Source of the DNA: Actinomycetospora sp. NBRC 106375
GTDB taxonomy: Bacteria; Actinomycetota; Actinomycetes; Mycobacteriales; Pseudonocardiaceae
DNA: 64,000 bases
Assembly (NCBI RefSeq): GCF_030269665.1
Contig: NZ_BSTS01000008.1
Location: forward strand, 62,001-126,000
Reading direction: 5' to 3'
The position numbers and the translations under genes were made by a program. Positions 7,241 through 16,532 of this stretch are shown piece by piece. Under the pieces are notes generated by a model, which was not told where the DNA came from, ran no database searches, and was given only the letters and a program-made list of their open reading frames with translations. How positions within the stretch are numbered: position 1 is the stretch's first letter; every line of letters begins with the position of its first letter.

Positions 7241-7330
7241 GGAGGCCCGCCCGTCGTCCGACCCGGTGGTCCACGTCACGACCTCTCCGGCCGCCCGTGG
7301 CGGGATGACGGTGGGTCACCGAACGCCCGC

Positions 7331-7336
7331 TAGCGT
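7331..7336 (+). promoter_or_regulatory. -10 element TAGCGT, leaderless start of the DUF6542 gene
   Basis: TAGCGT ends 6 bases before GTG 7343. With a transcription start about 7 bases after the -10, the mRNA would begin at or next to the start codon. No Shine-Dalgarno fits otherwise. Confidence 0.5.
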
Positions 7337-7342
7337 TGAGGG

Positions 7343-8284
7343 GTGACCAGTACACGGGACGACACCGCGTCCCCCGGGGCGGTCGGCCCCGGGGAGCGCT
7401 CCGTCGTGCGGTCACTGCGGGGTCTGCGCTGGTGGGGCTCGCTCGCGCTGGCCGCCGTGCTCACCGGCGCCGGGATCGCCGTCGACCTGCTGACCTCGGG
7501 CGAGCTCGGGGTCGTGTTCACGGCCTGTTTCGCCGGCGGGTGCATCCTCGCGACGGCCTGGGCGCGGCGCGACTCGCTGTTCGTCCCGCTCGTGCAGCCG
7601 CCGCTGCTGCTCGCGGTCGGGGTGCCCGTCGTGGTCGCCGCGACCGGGGGGCTCTCCCGCGCGCGGGGCACCGCGTCGGCGCTGCTCGCCATCGGCGGGC
7701 CCCTCGTGAACGCCTTCCCGACCCTGGCGATCACCACCGCGGTCAGCCTCGCGCTCGGTTTCGTCCGCACCCGCCTGGAGCCCTACCGGCGCGCGGACGA
7801 CGACCTCGACCCCGACGCCCGGCCCGCGCGCGATCCCCGGGACCGGGATCCCCGCGACAGGGACCCGCGGGAGCGTCGTCCACGAGAGCCGCGCGACCGC
7901 GACCCGCGGGACCGGGATCCGCGCGACCGGGACCGCGACCCCCGCGACCGCGATCCGCGCGATCGGGACCCGCGCGATCGGGACCCGCGCGATCGGGACC
8001 CGCGGGAGCGTCGTCCACGAGAGCCGCGTGACCGCGACCGCGACCCCCGCGACCGCGACCCCCGCGACCGCGACCCCCGCGACCGCGACCCCCGCGACCG
8101 CGACGCGCGTGACCGGGACCCCCGGGACCGCGACCGACCCAAGCGCGTGCCGGTCGAAGCGCGCCCCGCCCGGGAGCGCGACGCCCGACGCCGCCCGTCA
8201 CGTCCCGACGACCCGGACGACGAGTTCGGCCCCGGCGTCCGCCGCGTCCCGCGCCGCGTCGACGGCCCCGACACCCCGCGCTGA
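7343..8284 (+). CDS. DUF6542 membrane protein with Arg/Asp-rich repeat tail
   Basis: 313 aa. Residues 25-145 hold about four hydrophobic segments (WWGSLALAAVLTGAGIAVDL, LGVVFTACFAGGCILATAW, PPLLLAVGVPVVVAATGGL, VNAFPTLAITTAVSLALGF) and match the DUF6542 domain found beside ispH in actinobacteria. From about residue 150 to 275 the protein is a charged low-complexity tail of repeating RDRDP/RERRP units, then a basic-acidic end. Function is unknown; the tail is presumably cytoplasmic and disordered. The repeat DNA (7831-8110) is built of near-identical 12-18-base units and probably varies in length among strains. Confidence 0.8.
   Translation: MTSTRDDTASPGAVGPGERSVVRSLRGLRWWGSLALAAVLTGAGIAVDLLTSGELGVVFTACFAGGCILATAWARRDSLFVPLVQPPLLLAVGVPVVVAATGGLSRARGTASALLAIGGPLVNAFPTLAITTAVSLALGFVRTRLEPYRRADDDLDPDARPARDPRDRDPRDRDPRERRPREPRDRDPRDRDPRDRDRDPRDRDPRDRDPRDRDPRDRDPRERRPREPRDRDRDPRDRDPRDRDPRDRDPRDRDARDRDPRDRDRPKRVPVEARPARERDARRRPSRPDDPDDEFGPGVRRVPRRVDGPDTPR
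7831..8110 (+). repeat. Tandem GACCGCGACCC-type repeats in coding sequence
   Basis: About 280 bases are assembled from variants of CGCGACCGGGACCC, with one unit (GGGAGCGTCGTCCACGAGAG) appearing twice, near 7868 and 8007. All unit lengths are multiples of three, so copy-number change keeps the reading frame. Confidence 0.8.
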
Positions 8285-8408
8285 CCCGGTTCGTCACCAG
8301 CGGGGCCAAGCCGCGGAGATCACGAGCACATCATCGACTCGTCACGGGTCCGCGGGGTGCATGACGCACTCCTGGTCTCCGGCGTCCAACGGACCGCCCG
8401 GCGCCGAC

Positions 8409-8462
8409 GTGATCAACGGGGACTTCGAGCGCCTAGAAGCAGCGAACAGGACGTTCGCTGCA
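8409..8462 (-). repeat. R1 element copy a (hairpin plus conserved flank)
   Basis: Read on the minus strand, 39 bases after the ispH stop: a 9-bp perfect stem GCAGCGAAC/GTTCGCTGC with a 5-base loop, then a flank ending CCCCGTTGATCAC. The same order recurs at 18046-18099 (after ligB) and 27650-27703 (after the DUF255 gene). It may be a terminator or mRNA 3'-end element. Confidence 0.65.
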
Positions 8463-8500
8463 TCCCAGCCGGCCCCGCGCCGACCCCGGACGACGCCCCG

Positions 8501-9481
8501 CTACCGGACCGCCTGGGGCTTCATGTCCCGCTTGAGCTCGCGGGGCAGCGAGAAGGTGAGCTTCTCGTTCGCCGTGGTGATCTCCTCGACGTCGGCGTAG
8601 CCGCGGTCGGCGAGCCAGTGCAGGACGTCGCCGACGAGGATCTCGGGCACCGACGCGCCGCTGGTGACGCCGACGGAGCGCACGCCGTCCAGCCACGCCT
8701 CGTCGATCTCGCCGGCGTGGTCCACGAGGTGGGAGGCGCTCGCCCCGGACTGCAGCGCGACCTCGACGAGGCGCACGGAGTTCGAGGAGTTGCGCGAGCC
8801 GACGACGAGCACGAGGTCGCACTCGGGCGCCATCTGCTTGACGGCGACCTGGCGGTTCTGGGTCGCGTAGCAGATGTCGTCGGACGGCGGGTCGGACAGC
8901 GCCGGGAAGCGCTCGCGCAGCGCGCGGACGGTCTCGAGGGTCTCGTCGACCGACAACGTCGTCTGGGACAGCCAGATGACCTTCTCGGGGTCGCGCACCG
9001 TGACGTGCTCGACCGCGGACGGCCCGTCGACGAGCTGCACGTGCTCGGGGGCCTCGCCGGCGGTGCCCTCGACCTCCTCGTGGCCCTCGTGCCCGATCAG
9101 GAGGATGTCGTAGTCGTCGCGCGCGAAGCGCTTGGCCTCCTGGTGCACCTTCGTGACCAGCGGGCAGGTCGCGTCGACGGTGCGCAGCTCGCGGGACGCC
9201 GCCTCGGCGTGGACCGCCGGGGACACCCCGTGCGCCGAGAACACGACGGTGGCGCCCTCGGGCACCTGGTCGGTCTCCTCGACGAACACCGCACCGCGCT
9301 CGGCGAGGGTGTTCACGACGTGGCGGTTGTGGACGATCTCCTTGCGGACGTACACCGGTGCGCCGTAGGTCTCGAGCGCCTTCTCGACGGCGACGACCGC
9401 GCGGTCGACGCCGGCGCAGTAGCCACGGGGCTTCGCGAGCAGGACGCGGAGGCCCTGCTCCTCGGAGTGCTCAGTGGACAT
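8501..9481 (-). CDS. ispH: 4-hydroxy-3-methylbut-2-enyl diphosphate reductase
   Basis: 326 aa. The last enzyme of the MEP isoprenoid pathway, reducing HMBPP to IPP and DMAPP with a [4Fe-4S] cluster. The three cluster cysteines are Cys22 ([13 protein letters not shown]), Cys106 ([12 protein letters not shown]) and Cys204 ([11 protein letters not shown]); substrate-binding motifs HGVSP, GHEGHEE and [12 protein letters not shown] are present. Length is normal (310-330). A TAGGCT -10 element ends 6 bases before the ATG, so translation may be leaderless. It converges on the DUF6542 gene with R1 element a between them. Confidence 0.97.
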   Translation of the reverse strand: MSTEHSEEQGLRVLLAKPRGYCAGVDRAVVAVEKALETYGAPVYVRKEIVHNRHVVNTLAERGAVFVEETDQVPEGATVVFSAHGVSPAVHAEAASRELRTVDATCPLVTKVHQEAKRFARDDYDILLIGHEGHEEVEGTAGEAPEHVQLVDGPSAVEHVTVRDPEKVIWLSQTTLSVDETLETVRALRERFPALSDPPSDDICYATQNRQVAVKQMAPECDLVLVVGSRNSSNSVRLVEVALQSGASASHLVDHAGEIDEAWLDGVRSVGVTSGASVPEILVGDVLHWLADRGYADVEEITTANEKLTFSLPRELKRDMKPQAVR

Positions 9482-9487
9482 ACGGCC

Positions 9488-9493
9488 AGCCTA
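9488..9493 (-). promoter_or_regulatory. -10 element TAGGCT of ispH
   Basis: TAGGCT on the minus strand ends 6 bases before the ispH ATG at 9481, supporting this start and a leaderless transcript. Confidence 0.5.
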
Positions 9494-9579
9494 CGGGCGA
9501 CGAGCGTCACGGTCCGTCCGCACGCACGCGGCCGTGGCCGTCCGCACACCGGGCGCCCGCGGCTGGCACCCTGTGGCGT

Positions 9580-10158
9580 ATGAGTTCGCTGCCGTTCCCG
9601 GTGCGGGTCGCCGCCGGTCTCGTCGTCACCGCCGTCGAGGAGGCCAAGGATCTGCCGCGCACCGTCGCGGGCCTGCCCATCACCGCGGTGAGCCGCGTGC
9701 TGCAGCTCACGATGCGGGCTCAGCAGGTCGTCACCGAGCTGGCGATCAAGGGCGACGGGGCGCTCGACGGGGGGCGCCCGGTGGAGGAGGCCCCGTCCTG
9801 GGCCCGGTTCGACGACGACCTCCCCGACGAGCTGCCGGCCCCGCGCGCCGCGTGGAGCCGGATCGACATCGACGACACGTCGCTCGAGCACTCCGAGCTG
9901 GCGGACACCCCCAAGCGCACCAACGGCCACGCGCCGGCGCTGGGCGTCGCGGGCGAGGGCGGCGAGACGGCGTCGGTGACCCCGGACGCGCTGCCGGGCT
10001 ACGAGACGATGACGATCGCCCAGCTGCGCGGCAAGCTGCGCTCGCTGTCGGTGGAGCAGGTCGCGGAGCTGCTGGCGTGGGAGCAGGCGCACGGCGACCG
10101 CCCGCCGTTCGTCACGATGCTCTCCAACCGGATCGCGACGCTGAACGCCGAGTCCTGA
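9580..10158 (+). CDS. Lipid droplet-associated protein family (Rv1109c-like)
   Basis: 192 aa. The N-terminus [20 protein letters not shown] and the following hydrophobic/amphipathic stretch ([20 protein letters not shown]) fit the mycobacterial protein encoded between ispH and xseA and annotated as lipid-droplet associated. The C-terminus ([20 protein letters not shown] then [20 protein letters not shown]) is a conserved helical domain. The middle is acidic and probably flexible. It is divergent from ispH, 98 bases between starts, and 16 bases upstream of xseA. The role is assigned by position and memory, not by any visible catalytic motif. Confidence 0.65.
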   Translation: MSSLPFPVRVAAGLVVTAVEEAKDLPRTVAGLPITAVSRVLQLTMRAQQVVTELAIKGDGALDGGRPVEEAPSWARFDDDLPDELPAPRAAWSRIDIDDTSLEHSELADTPKRTNGHAPALGVAGEGGETASVTPDALPGYETMTIAQLRGKLRSLSVEQVAELLAWEQAHGDRPPFVTMLSNRIATLNAES

Positions 10159-10174
10159 CCACCCGCCTGCCACG

Positions 10175-11452
10175 GTGACCGCACCGCCGCCCACCAGCGC
10201 CGAGGAGCCCTGGCCGGTCCGCACCGTCGCCCGCAAGATCCAGGCCTGGATCGACCGGCTCGGCGCGGTGTGGGTCGAGGGCCAGCTCACGCAGGTGACG
10301 GCGCGGCCGGGGACGGGCACGGCGTTCCTCGTGCTGCGCGATCCGGCCGCGGACGTCTCGCTGAACCTCACCGCGTCGACGGCGATGGTGCGCGGCGCCG
10401 TCCCGCCGCTGACCGAGGGCGCGCGCGTCGTCGTCCACGGCAAGCCGTCCTACTTCTTCGGCCGCGGCACGCTCTCGCTGCGCGTCGACGAGATCCGTCC
10501 CGTCGGCGTGGGCGAGCTGCTCGCCCGCATCGAACGGCTGCGCGCCCTGCTGGCGGCCGAGGGCCTGTTCGATGTCTCGCGCAAGCGGCGCCCGCCGCGC
10601 CTGCCCCGCTGCGTCGGCCTCGTCACCTCCCGCGCGAGCGCCGCCGAGCACGACGTCATCACCGTCGCGACCTCCCGGTGGCCCGCGGTGCGCTTCCGCA
10701 CCGTCAACACACCGACCCAGGGCGCGCAGGCGGTGCCGGAGATCCTCGACGCGCTCACCGCCCTGGACCGCGACCCGGACGTCGACGTGATCGTCCTGGC
10801 GCGGGGCGGCGGGAGCGTCGAGGACCTGCTGCCGTTCTCCGACGAGGCGCTGTGCCGGGGCGTCGCCGCCTGCCGCACCCCGGTCGTGTCGGCGATCGGC
10901 CACGAACCCGACACCCCGCTGGTCGACCACGTCGCCGACGTCCGCGCCGCCACCCCGACCGACGCGGCGAAGCGGATCGTGCCCGACCTCGCCGAGGAGA
11001 CCGCGCACCTCGCCCAGCTGCGCCGCCGCGCCCAGCGCGCCCTGCACGCGTGGGTGGAGCGCGAGGACGCCCGCCTCGCCGCCCTGCGCCGCCGGCCGGT
11101 GCTCGCCGACCCGCTCGGGCCGATCACCGCCCGCGCCGACGCCGTCGCGCGTCTGCGCACCCGCGCCCGCCAGGTGGTCGAGGCCGGGCTCACCGCGCGC
11201 GAGGCCGATCTGCGCCACCGCCGCGCCTCGCTCACCGCCCTCGGCCCGGCCGCGACCCTCGCCCGCGGCTACGCGATCGTGCAGCACGGGGACGCCGTCG
11301 ACGCGCCGGTCGTGCGCTCCGCGACCGCGCCGGCGCCCGGCGACGCCCTGCGCGTGCGGCTGGCCGACGGCGCCGTGCACGCCGTCGTCCGCGCCGATCC
11401 CGGGGACGACCCCGCCGACCCCGAGCACCGTCGGGGGTCCGGGGCAGGATGA
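10175..11452 (+). CDS. xseA: Exodeoxyribonuclease VII large subunit
   Basis: 425 aa from GTG. N-terminal OB-fold ([28 protein letters not shown]) followed by the catalytic domain with [40 protein letters not shown] and [20 protein letters not shown]; these are the family's signature blocks including the nuclease Gly-Gly-Gly-Ser region. The C-terminal coiled coil is Arg/Ala-rich. With XseB it digests single-stranded DNA from both ends to oligonucleotides. The stop overlaps the xseB start (ATGA). Confidence 0.95.
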   Translation: MTAPPPTSAEEPWPVRTVARKIQAWIDRLGAVWVEGQLTQVTARPGTGTAFLVLRDPAADVSLNLTASTAMVRGAVPPLTEGARVVVHGKPSYFFGRGTLSLRVDEIRPVGVGELLARIERLRALLAAEGLFDVSRKRRPPRLPRCVGLVTSRASAAEHDVITVATSRWPAVRFRTVNTPTQGAQAVPEILDALTALDRDPDVDVIVLARGGGSVEDLLPFSDEALCRGVAACRTPVVSAIGHEPDTPLVDHVADVRAATPTDAAKRIVPDLAEETAHLAQLRRRAQRALHAWVEREDARLAALRRRPVLADPLGPITARADAVARLRTRARQVVEAGLTAREADLRHRRASLTALGPAATLARGYAIVQHGDAVDAPVVRSATAPAPGDALRVRLADGAVHAVVRADPGDDPADPEHRRGSGAG

Positions 11453-11706
11453 CGGGCATGGCGCAGGACCCTGGTGGCGAGCCCGGCAGCGGCTCCGGCA
11501 GCGACCCCGGCTACGAGGAGGCGCGGGACGAGCTCGAGGCTGTCGTCGCGAAGCTCGAGGCCGGCGGGCTGAGCCTGGAGGACTCCCTCGCCCTCTGGGA
11601 GCGGGGTGAGGCGCTGGCGCGGGTGTGCGAGCGGCACCTCGCCGGGGCGCGCGAGCGGGTCGAGACGGTGCTGCACGAGGCCGGGGACGCCGACGACGGG
11701 CAGTAG
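11449..11706 (+). CDS. xseB: Exodeoxyribonuclease VII small subunit
   Basis: 85 aa from ATG 11449, which overlaps the xseA stop; a second ATG at 11458 is possible. The domain [20 protein letters not shown] then [15 protein letters not shown] is the XseB helical hairpin that binds the XseA coiled coil. A Gly/Ser-rich leader of about 20 residues and a short acidic tail flank it. Normal XseB length is 70-90 aa. Operon with xseA. Confidence 0.95.
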   Translation: MTGMAQDPGGEPGSGSGSDPGYEEARDELEAVVAKLEAGGLSLEDSLALWERGEALARVCERHLAGARERVETVLHEAGDADDGQ

Positions 11707-11801
11707 TCGGATTCGGGGAGCGCCGACGGCCGGGTGACGGCGGGCGACACCCGGGCGAGAACGACCCTCGGTGCGCACGTGATGGAGCAGACTCGTCGGC
11801 C

Positions 11802-13154
11802 ATGAGCAGCCCGTACACGCCCGGCGGCCCCGGGAGCCCCACAGGCCCGGGCTCCGACGTCGACCGGGCGGTCTCCGGCGCCCACGCCGACTACCACCGC
11901 GAGATCCAGCAGCACTCCGACCCGGACGGTCTCGTCGACGACGTCGTCACCTACCGGATGCTCGCGCCGCACCTCATGCGCACGCTGCTCTTCCTCGTCG
12001 CGCCGACCGTGCTGCTGCTCGTCAAGCTCGTCGTCGACTACCTCGCGTCGATGTCGTCGCCCGACGGCTTCACCGACGTGCTGTCGACGCTGCTCGGGCT
12101 CGTCGTCGTCGTCCTCTACCTCGCGGGGATCGCGTCGTTCTTCGCCCCCGCGAAGGAGCCGATCGCCGAGCACTCCCGGCTGCTGGAGAACCGCGGCGAC
12201 GCGGCCACCGCCGCCGCCGAGTACGTCCGGCGCGCGGCCGAGGCCCGCCAGAGCCCCGCCGAGGTGCGCCCGTCGACGGTGGCCGGCGTGCCGGTGCTGC
12301 TGTTCAGCCAGTACAGCGAGCGCGCCATGCTGCTCGTGCAGCCCTACGGCCGCGACCTCTACGTCGGCTGGACGATGTGGCGCTCGCGGTCGACCGCGAC
12401 GCTGCTCGCGCACTTCCTGCGCGACACGTTCGGCCGGTTCGCCCCGGCGCCGCGCTTCTCCGCCGAGCTGCGCGCCGCGGCGACCCGGGCGCTGCGCGAG
12501 AGCGTGCACTCGCTGGCCCGCGAAGGCGTCGCGGCCGCGCTGAACGCGGACGACGCCGTCGCCCCGGAGACGCAGCACCCGGCGTACGACCCCCGCCGCG
12601 ACGGCCGGTACGACGGCCGGTACGACGGCCGGTACGACGGCCGGCAAGACATGCGGTCCGGCCCGAGGCCGGCCGCCTCCGGGCCCTCGACCGCGGGCTG
12701 GGGTCCCGAGGCGCCGGAGACGCCCCGGCCGACGTACTCCCCGCCGCGGCGCCCCGACCCCGGCCCGGCCTGGTGGGCACCGGGCGACGAGCACGACGGC
12801 CGGTACGACGGCGAGAGCGGTCGCGAGGCCCATCGCGGGACCGATCGAGAGGCCGATCGCGAGGCCGGCCGCGGCGACCCGCACCCGCCGGGAGCACTGC
12901 CGGCGTCGACCGCCGGCCACCAGGGCTGGACCGCCGGCCACCAGGGCTGGACCGACGGCTGGCGCAGCGCCGCCCGCGGCGACGAGCCGGAGGAGGAGCG
13001 GGACGAGCGCGACGACGAGCGCGTCGCGGTACGGCGCGGCGGGGAGCGCGACACCGCCGACGGCACGCGCGGCGCCACCCGGCGGGATCCCGACGACCAC
13101 CCACCGGTCGAGGCCGACGAGGGCTGGGGACCGCCGCCGCGCGACCGGTGGTGA
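11802..13154 (+). CDS. Two-TM membrane protein with Tyr-Asp-Gly-Arg repeat tail
   Basis: 450 aa. Two transmembrane helices at about residues 64-85 and 93-118 (TLLFLVAPTVLLLVKLVVDY; TLLGLVVVVLYLAGIASFFA) are followed by a soluble domain containing VPVLLFSQYSERAMLLVQPY and GRDLYVGWTMWRSRST, which looks like a conserved actinobacterial domain of unknown function. From about residue 260 the protein is low complexity: four DGRY(Q) units from 12-base repeats at 12599-12646, and a duplicated TAGHQGWT unit at 12910-12952. No signal peptide. It is probably a membrane-anchored scaffold; no enzyme motif is visible. Confidence 0.7.
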   Translation: MSSPYTPGGPGSPTGPGSDVDRAVSGAHADYHREIQQHSDPDGLVDDVVTYRMLAPHLMRTLLFLVAPTVLLLVKLVVDYLASMSSPDGFTDVLSTLLGLVVVVLYLAGIASFFAPAKEPIAEHSRLLENRGDAATAAAEYVRRAAEARQSPAEVRPSTVAGVPVLLFSQYSERAMLLVQPYGRDLYVGWTMWRSRSTATLLAHFLRDTFGRFAPAPRFSAELRAAATRALRESVHSLAREGVAAALNADDAVAPETQHPAYDPRRDGRYDGRYDGRYDGRQDMRSGPRPAASGPSTAGWGPEAPETPRPTYSPPRRPDPGPAWWAPGDEHDGRYDGESGREAHRGTDREADREAGRGDPHPPGALPASTAGHQGWTAGHQGWTDGWRSAARGDEPEEERDERDDERVAVRRGGERDTADGTRGATRRDPDDHPPVEADEGWGPPPRDRW

Positions 13155-13358
13155 GCCGACCGGCGGATCCGCCGCCGTCGAGCGGCCGACACCGGGAACG
13201 GTGCGGCACCGATCCACCGGTGTGAGACGTCGTGCGCGACGGGCCCGCGGCCTGCCGGTTCTGCGAGGATGACGGGCCCGACGGGCCGGGTAGCCCGCGC
13301 CGAATCCAGCAGGCCGGCCTCGCCCGACCCGATCCGATCGCCCACGGAGGTGCACCCG

Positions 13359-14432
13359 GTGAGCTCGCAGGAAACCGTCCGGTCCCCCGAGCGGCCCGAC
13401 CGCAACCTCGCCCTCGAGCTCGTCCGGGTCACGGAGGCCGCCGCGATGGCGGCCGGACGCTTCGTCGGCCGTGGTGACAAGAACGGCGGCGACGGCGCCG
13501 CGGTCGACGCGATGCGCAAGCTCATCGGCTCGGTGTCGATGCGGGGCACGGTCGTCATCGGGGAGGGCGAGAAGGACGAGGCCCCGATGCTGTTCAACGG
13601 CGAGGAGGTCGGCAACGGCGACGGGCCGGAGGTCGACGTCGCCGTCGACCCCGTGGACGGCACGACGCTGATGGCCAAGGGCATGCCGAACGCCCTCGCC
13701 GTGCTCGCCGTCGCCGAGCGGGGCGCGATGTTCGACCCGTCCGCCGTGTTCTACATGTCCAAGCTCGCCGTCGGCCCCGACTGCGCCGACGTCGTCGACA
13801 TCGACGCCCCCGTGCGCGACAACCTGCGCGCGGTCGCCCGGGCCAAGGGCGTCAACGTCGCCGACGTCTCGGTGGTCGTTCTCGACCGACCGCGCCACGA
13901 CCAGCTGGTGCAGGACATCCGCGACGCCGGCGCCCGCATCCGCTTCATCTCCGACGGCGACGTCGCCGGCGCCATCGCCGCGGCCCGCCCGGGCAGCGGG
14001 GTCGACATCCTGCTGGGCATCGGCGGGACGCCCGAGGGCATCATCACCGCGGCCGCGCTCGCCTGCATGGGCGGCGAGCTGCAGGCCAAGCTCTGGCCCA
14101 AGGACGACGCCGAGCGGGAGAAGGCGCTCGCCGCGGGCCACGACCTCGACCGCGTGCTGCGCACCGGCGACCTCGTGCGCGGGGAGAACATCTTCTTCTG
14201 CGCGACCGGCGTCACGAACGGTGACCTGCTCCAGGGCGTCCACTACCGCGCCGGCGGGGCGTCCACGCAGTCGCTGGTCATGCGCTCGAAGTCCGGGACC
14301 GTCCGGATGATCGACGCGTGGCACCGGCTCCACAAGCTGCGCGAGTACTCCAACGTCGACTTCGGCGCCGGCGACGAGGACGCCCTCGACGACGTCGCGC
14401 CGACCTGGGGACAGGCGCACTCGTCGCTCTGA
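13359..14432 (+). CDS. glpX: Fructose-1,6-bisphosphatase class II
   Basis: 357 aa from GTG 13359 with CGGAGG eight bases upstream; the frame to 13269 adds an unconserved leader. Metal and substrate motifs are clear: [34 protein letters not shown] and [15 protein letters not shown]. It hydrolyses fructose 1,6-bisphosphate in gluconeogenesis; in mycobacteria GlpX is the principal FBPase. Adjacent to the L,D-transpeptidase and fumC on the same strand, an arrangement close to M. tuberculosis glpX-fum. Confidence 0.95.
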   Translation: MSSQETVRSPERPDRNLALELVRVTEAAAMAAGRFVGRGDKNGGDGAAVDAMRKLIGSVSMRGTVVIGEGEKDEAPMLFNGEEVGNGDGPEVDVAVDPVDGTTLMAKGMPNALAVLAVAERGAMFDPSAVFYMSKLAVGPDCADVVDIDAPVRDNLRAVARAKGVNVADVSVVVLDRPRHDQLVQDIRDAGARIRFISDGDVAGAIAAARPGSGVDILLGIGGTPEGIITAAALACMGGELQAKLWPKDDAEREKALAAGHDLDRVLRTGDLVRGENIFFCATGVTNGDLLQGVHYRAGGASTQSLVMRSKSGTVRMIDAWHRLHKLREYSNVDFGAGDEDALDDVAPTWGQAHSSL

Positions 14433-14527
14433 CGCGGCGCGTCGCACGGTCGGACTAGCACGCCACTGGGATGATCCCGCGTCACTCGGGGTAATCCGAT
14501 GTGACCAGATCTTCCTCGGAGGCTCTC

Positions 14528-15070
14528 GTGTCGTTCCACGCGCGACGGTCCACCCCGGTGGCGGCCGTACTCGCCGTCCTGGCCTGTCTCCTCGGCGCCC
14601 TCGTCGTGGGCGCAGGGAGCGCGGCCGCCGCACCGGGCGACCCGGAGCCGTCCGGGCCGCCCGCATCCCGACCGGTGACCGACGCGCCCGCGCTCGGGCT
14701 GCTGCCGCTCACCACGGCCGGGACACCCTGCGACGCGGACGTGGACGCGTGCGTCGACCTCTCCGAGCAGCGCGCGTGGCTCACCGACGGCGCCGGGAAC
14801 GTCACCTACGGGCCGGTCGGAGCGCTGGGCGGCACCCGCAAGTACCCGACGCCGACCGGCACGTTCTCGGTGGACTACAAGGACGCCGACCACGTCAGCA
14901 ACCTCTACGACGCGGAGATGCCGAACTCGGTGTTCTTCGCGCCGGCCGTGGCGTTCCACCGCGGGAGCCTCTCGGAGCGCTCGCACGGGTGCATCCACCT
15001 CGGGCGCTCGGCCTCGCAGAAGTTCTTCAGCGAGCTCTCGTCGGGCGACACCGTGCAGGTGGTCCCCTGA
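14528..15070 (+). CDS. Secreted L,D-transpeptidase (YkuD domain)
   Basis: 180 aa from GTG 14528 (GGAGG five bases upstream; GTG 14501 lacks a site). A Sec signal peptide of about 35 residues ends [10 protein letters not shown]. The YkuD catalytic motif RSHGCIHL gives His153 and nucleophile Cys155, preceded by VAFHRGS. This is a small L,D-transpeptidase domain without the Ig-like domains of mycobacterial LdtB. It likely forms 3-3 peptidoglycan cross-links or attaches proteins to meso-DAP, outside the membrane. A pair of cysteines (residues 68 and 75) could form a disulfide. Confidence 0.85.
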   Translation: MSFHARRSTPVAAVLAVLACLLGALVVGAGSAAAAPGDPEPSGPPASRPVTDAPALGLLPLTTAGTPCDADVDACVDLSEQRAWLTDGAGNVTYGPVGALGGTRKYPTPTGTFSVDYKDADHVSNLYDAEMPNSVFFAPAVAFHRGSLSERSHGCIHLGRSASQKFFSELSSGDTVQVVP

Positions 15071-15092
15071 GTCCGGTGAAAGACTGCCGGGC

Positions 15093-16532
15093 ATGACCGA
15101 GGAGCAGGAGACGCAGCGAAGCGGAGCTCGACCCGTCGAAGGGGAGTACCGGACCGAGCACGACACGATGGGTGAGGTCCGGGTGCCGGCCGCGGCGCTG
15201 TGGGCCGCGCAGACCCAGCGGGCCGTGGAGAACTTCCCGATCTCCGGCCGTCCCATCGAGCCCGCCCAGATCCGGGCCCTCGGGCTGGTCAAGGGTGCCT
15301 GCGCGCGGGTCAACAAGGACCTCGGGGTGCTCGACGGCGCGGTCGCCGACGCGGTCGCCGAGGCCGCCGACGCCGTGGCCTCGGGCGCGCACGACGGCGA
15401 GTTCCCGATCGACGTGTTCCAGACCGGGTCGGGCACCAGCTCGAACATGAACGCCAACGAGGTCATCGCGACGCTGGCGTCGCGTGCGTCGGGGCAGAAG
15501 ATCCACCCGAACGACCACGTCAACGCCTCGCAGAGCTCGAACGACGTGTTCCCGACGACGATCCACGTCGCCGCCGCCGAGGCGATCGTGCGCGACACGA
15601 TCCCCGCGCTCGACCACCTCGGGGCCGTGCTCAACCGCAAGGCCCAGGACTGGCGGCACGTCGTGAAGTCCGGCCGCACGCACCTCATGGACGCCGTGCC
15701 GATCACCCTCGGCCAGGAGGCCGGCGGCTGGGCGAGCCAGACCAGCCACGGCACCGAGCGCCTGCGCGCCGCGCTCCCCCGCCTCGCCGAGCTGCCGATC
15801 GGCGGCACGGCCGTGGGCACCGGGATCAACACGCCGGAGGGCTTCGGCGGCAAGGTTGTCGAGCAGCTGCGCCAGGCCACCGGCATCCCCGAGCTCTCCG
15901 AGGCGCGCAACCACATCGAGGCCCAGGGCGCCCGCGACGGGCTCGTCGAGGCCTCGGGCGCACTGCGCACGGTCGCCGTCAGCCTCTACAAGATCGCCAA
16001 CGACGTCCGCTGGCTGTCCTCGGGCCCGTCGACCGGCCTCGCCGAGATCCGCATCCCGGACCTCCAGCCCGGCTCGTCGATCATGCCGGGCAAGGTCAAC
16101 CCGGTGATCTGCGAGGCGACGATGATGGTCGCCGCCCAGGTCATGGGCAACGACGCGACCGTCGCCTTCTCCGGCAGCCAGGGCAACCTCGAGCTCAACG
16201 TCATGATGCCGGTGATGGGCTACAACGTCCTCGAGTCGTGCCGCCTGCTCGCCGCCGCCGCGCGCCTGCTCGCCGACCGCGTCCTCGAGAACACCGAGCC
16301 CGACGAGGAGGCGTGCCGCCGCTACGCCGAGTCGTCGTCGGCGATCGTCACGCCGCTCAACCGCCTCATCGGCTACGAGGAGGCCGCGAAGATCGCCAAG
16401 CAGGCGATGAAGGAGCGCAGGACGATCCGCGAGGTCATCGAGGCCGAGGGCTACGTCCGGGACGGTCGGCTCACCCAGGAGCAGCTCGACACCGCGCTGG
16501 ACGTGCTGGCGATGACGCGGGTCGACCAGTAG
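15093..16532 (+). CDS. fumC: Class II fumarate hydratase
   Basis: 479 aa. Typical class II signatures: [62 protein letters not shown] and the superfamily loop [20 protein letters not shown]. It converts fumarate to L-malate in the TCA cycle and needs no iron-sulfur cluster. Its TAG stop shares a base with the GTG of the downstream ligase gene, so they are translationally coupled. Confidence 0.96.
   Translation: MTEEQETQRSGARPVEGEYRTEHDTMGEVRVPAAALWAAQTQRAVENFPISGRPIEPAQIRALGLVKGACARVNKDLGVLDGAVADAVAEAADAVASGAHDGEFPIDVFQTGSGTSSNMNANEVIATLASRASGQKIHPNDHVNASQSSNDVFPTTIHVAAAEAIVRDTIPALDHLGAVLNRKAQDWRHVVKSGRTHLMDAVPITLGQEAGGWASQTSHGTERLRAALPRLAELPIGGTAVGTGINTPEGFGGKVVEQLRQATGIPELSEARNHIEAQGARDGLVEASGALRTVAVSLYKIANDVRWLSSGPSTGLAEIRIPDLQPGSSIMPGKVNPVICEATMMVAAQVMGNDATVAFSGSQGNLELNVMMPVMGYNVLESCRLLAAAARLLADRVLENTEPDEEACRRYAESSSAIVTPLNRLIGYEEAAKIAKQAMKERRTIREVIEAEGYVRDGRLTQEQLDTALDVLAMTRVDQ

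Noticed and set aside
7831-8110. CRISPR-like array
   Set aside because: Repeats are contiguous, in frame inside a coding sequence, and there are no spacers or cas genes. The same applies to the 13-bp tandem repeat at 39554.
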